DNA of 6,442 nt from assembly GCA_014763515.1 (NCBI GenBank), contig JACXVH010000171.1, positions 1-6,442 of the forward strand, given 5' to 3'. Both the position numbers and the translations under genes were made by a program. Positions 5,377-6,442 of the stretch are shown one piece after another. The stretch is from Flavobacteriaceae bacterium. Lineage in GTDB: Bacteria > Bacteroidota > Bacteroidia > Flavobacteriales > Flavobacteriaceae. A model generated the notes under the pieces. That model was not told the origin of the DNA and made no database searches. It was given only the letters and a program-made list of their open reading frames with translations. Each line of letters begins with the position of its first letter. The first letter of the stretch is position 1.

Positions 5377-6036
5377 TTATTTTGTAATCCAATAGTACAT
5401 GAAATAGTAGGGTGCTATTTCAAGTGTGCAAAGATATAAAATAAAATAAAATAATTTACGTGTAACTAAATTTTGATGTGCTTTTAATGTAAAAAAATAG
5501 GTTAGAAAATTCCAAACTAACAAAATGACAATCAATACAATATAAACCCAATGATTATTGAAAGAATTATAAAACAAAACCACATTTATTGGCAATAATA
5601 TAACACCCAAATAAGTTCTATAACTAACTTTTAGTAAGTTAAATTGGTCTGCAAATTCTTCAATATGAAATGTAGTGGCAATAATCTTCTCAATTAAGTA
5701 CTTTGAAAGAATGAAAACTCCTAAAAAAGTAGCGATTCTTAAGTATGTTATTCCATCTGTTTTTGTCGTAATTCCGAAATTAGTTGACATTAACAAAATA
5801 AAAAAAGACAAGGATATTAATTGAACAGCAAACATAGAAATAGTAAATCCACTTTTCATGTTACTACTGTCTTTGTAAATTTTAGTGTATTTATCGGAAA
5901 CACCTAATCGAACAAATTCGTTAAATCGAGCTGTAAAAACATTTTTATTTACTGCAATTACAACAAATGCAAGAAAGAACAAAAAAGTTGCCCAATCGTG
6001 AAAATTAAATAATCGCTCTTTAAAAATTGTTTCCAT
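5377..6036 (-). CDS. DUF4271 family integral membrane protein
   Basis: This 219-residue protein has about six hydrophobic segments, near residues 13-30, 64-84, 99-118, 139-157, 162-182 and 194-214. The end carries LCTLEIAPYYFMYYW (202-216), the conserved C-terminal signature of DUF4271, a family largely confined to Bacteroidota. The loop with Ile-Glu-Glu-Phe (FHIEEFADQFN, 123-133) is another recognisable part. Function is unknown. In flavobacteria, as I recall, it sits directly before hemD, and here it ends 12 bases before the hemD ATG, so coupled expression is likely. That context could mean a link to heme or membrane redox metabolism, but this is inference. The ATG at 6034-6036 is supported by the typical N-terminus (amphipathic start, then a first helix). 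A strong -7-like box lies only 7 bases upstream, suggesting an almost leaderless transcript. Confidence 0.88.
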   Translation of the reverse strand: METIFKERLFNFHDWATFLFFLAFVVIAVNKNVFTARFNEFVRLGVSDKYTKIYKDSSNMKSGFTISMFAVQLISLSFFILLMSTNFGITTKTDGITYLRIATFLGVFILSKYLIEKIIATTFHIEEFADQFNLLKVSYRTYLGVILLPINVVLFYNSFNNHWVYIVLIVILLVWNFLTYFFTLKAHQNLVTRKLFYFILYLCTLEIAPYYFMYYWITK

Positions 6037-6043
6037 AGTGGAA

Positions 6044-6051
6044 CAAAAGTA
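6044..6051 (-). promoter_or_regulatory. Candidate -7 promoter box of the DUF4271-hemD transcript
   Basis: On the minus strand this reads TACTTTTG, an exact TAnnTTTG match identical to the pckA box. It ends 7 bases before the DUF4271 ATG, so transcription would begin at or within a few bases of the start codon. No TTG is seen 17-23 bases upstream. It would give DUF4271-hemD a promoter independent of the upstream DUF456 gene. Confidence 0.4.
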
Positions 6052-6089
6052 CTAAAAAAGTTTCTTTGGTTACTTGACGTTTTTATAAA

Positions 6090-6442
6090 TTAAAACCAAA
6101 CTTGATGATTATTAAAAACAATCGAAATAAACAATCCTAAAAACATAATTGCTACTACAAACTTCATAAAGGTTCCTGCTAAAAAACCAACAAAAGAGCC
6201 AATTGCTGCTTTTGTAGCACGTGTGGTATCTTTTCTATCAAATATAAGTTCTCCTACCAATGCCCCAACAAAAGGACCAATTATAAATCCAAATGGTATT
6301 GGCGCAAATATCCCAATAATTAAACCAATATTTGTTCCCCAAATACCATATTTACTTCCTCCAAAACGCTTTGTTCCTTTCGCTGGAATTACATAATCTA
6401 AAACCGCTATTGTTATTGCAATAACTAACGATATTCCTAAAA
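6090..6442 (-). CDS. DUF456 family membrane protein, C-terminal part (5' end outside window)
   Basis: The minus-strand frame enters from the right edge (first full codon at 6440) and runs 116 codons to TAA at 6090-6092, with no start codon needed inside the window. The sequence is rich in glycine and hydrophobic residues. DYVIPAKGTKRFGGSKYGIWG (residues 15-35 of the visible part), FAPIPFGFIIGPFVGALVGEL (45-65) and RATKAAIGSFVGFLAGTFMKF (74-94) are characteristic of the DUF456 family of small multi-pass membrane proteins with Gly-zipper-like helices. Family members are about 160 residues, so about a quarter is missing. Function is unknown. It lies 53 bases upstream of the DUF4271 gene on the same strand and may lead the same operon, though a separate promoter-like box lies in the gap. 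Confidence 0.85.
   Translation of the reverse strand, partial: LGISLVIAITIAVLDYVIPAKGTKRFGGSKYGIWGTNIGLIIGIFAPIPFGFIIGPFVGALVGELIFDRKDTTRATKAAIGSFVGFLAGTFMKFVVAIMFLGLFISIVFNNHQVWF

Noticed and set aside
1..6442. CRISPR array, insertion sequence, tRNA, prophage or defence module
   Set aside because: No spaced repeats, transposase, terminal inverted repeats, tRNA cloverleaf or phage-like gene was found on either strand.

Overview
The window looks like chromosomal DNA from the Bacteroidota, most likely Flavobacteriaceae (Flavobacterium or a close relative). The grounds are a very AT-rich composition, protein families typical of that group (DUF4271, a compact HemD-like protein, a LYS9-like saccharopine dehydrogenase), candidate -7 boxes of the Bacteroidota form TAnnTTTG, and no clear Shine-Dalgarno sequences before the starts. 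The content is ordinary housekeeping. I see no mobile element, CRISPR array, tRNA, rRNA, phage gene or defence gene.

Layout, left to right. (1) 2-361 (+): C-terminal half of a YugP-type membrane zinc metallopeptidase, cut by the window edge. (2) A strong hairpin at 382-413 lies between this gene and a convergent Lrp/AsnC regulator at 460-930 (-). (3) 1126-2422 (-): a saccharopine dehydrogenase gene broken in two, with its own terminator at 1069-1103. (4) 2543-2932 (+): a DUF423 membrane protein, divergent from the dehydrogenase. (5) 3011-4636 (+): a complete pckA (ATP-type PEP carboxykinase) with an upstream promoter-like box, a (ATTAA)4 leader repeat and a shared terminator at 4653-4684. (6) 4704-6442 (-): a likely operon transcribed in the order DUF456 protein (cut by the window edge), DUF4271 membrane protein, hemD (uroporphyrinogen-III synthase). 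The hemD copy is also broken. No stretch over 300 bases lacks a gene.

The main surprise is that two core metabolic genes, the saccharopine dehydrogenase and hemD, are both interrupted. In each, the two reading frames do not simply slip by a base. Against the family pattern I recall, an internal block seems to be missing at the frame change (roughly 24 residues in the dehydrogenase, roughly 33 in hemD), and the net shift is the same in both (+1, so a loss of 3n+2 bases). This could be real gene decay or a systematic assembly or consensus error. The sequence alone cannot decide, but the intact pckA, lrp and membrane-protein genes alongside argue against general decay.

Functionally, the Lrp-type regulator next to an amino-acid dehydrogenase suggests amino-acid-responsive control of lysine/saccharopine metabolism. 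PckA supplies gluconeogenic or anaplerotic PEP/oxaloacetate interconversion, and hemD belongs to tetrapyrrole (heme) synthesis. I found no convincing undescribed system. The best leads are the paired deletions, a 19-bp palindrome upstream of the lrp gene, and the uncharacterised membrane proteins co-oriented with hemD.
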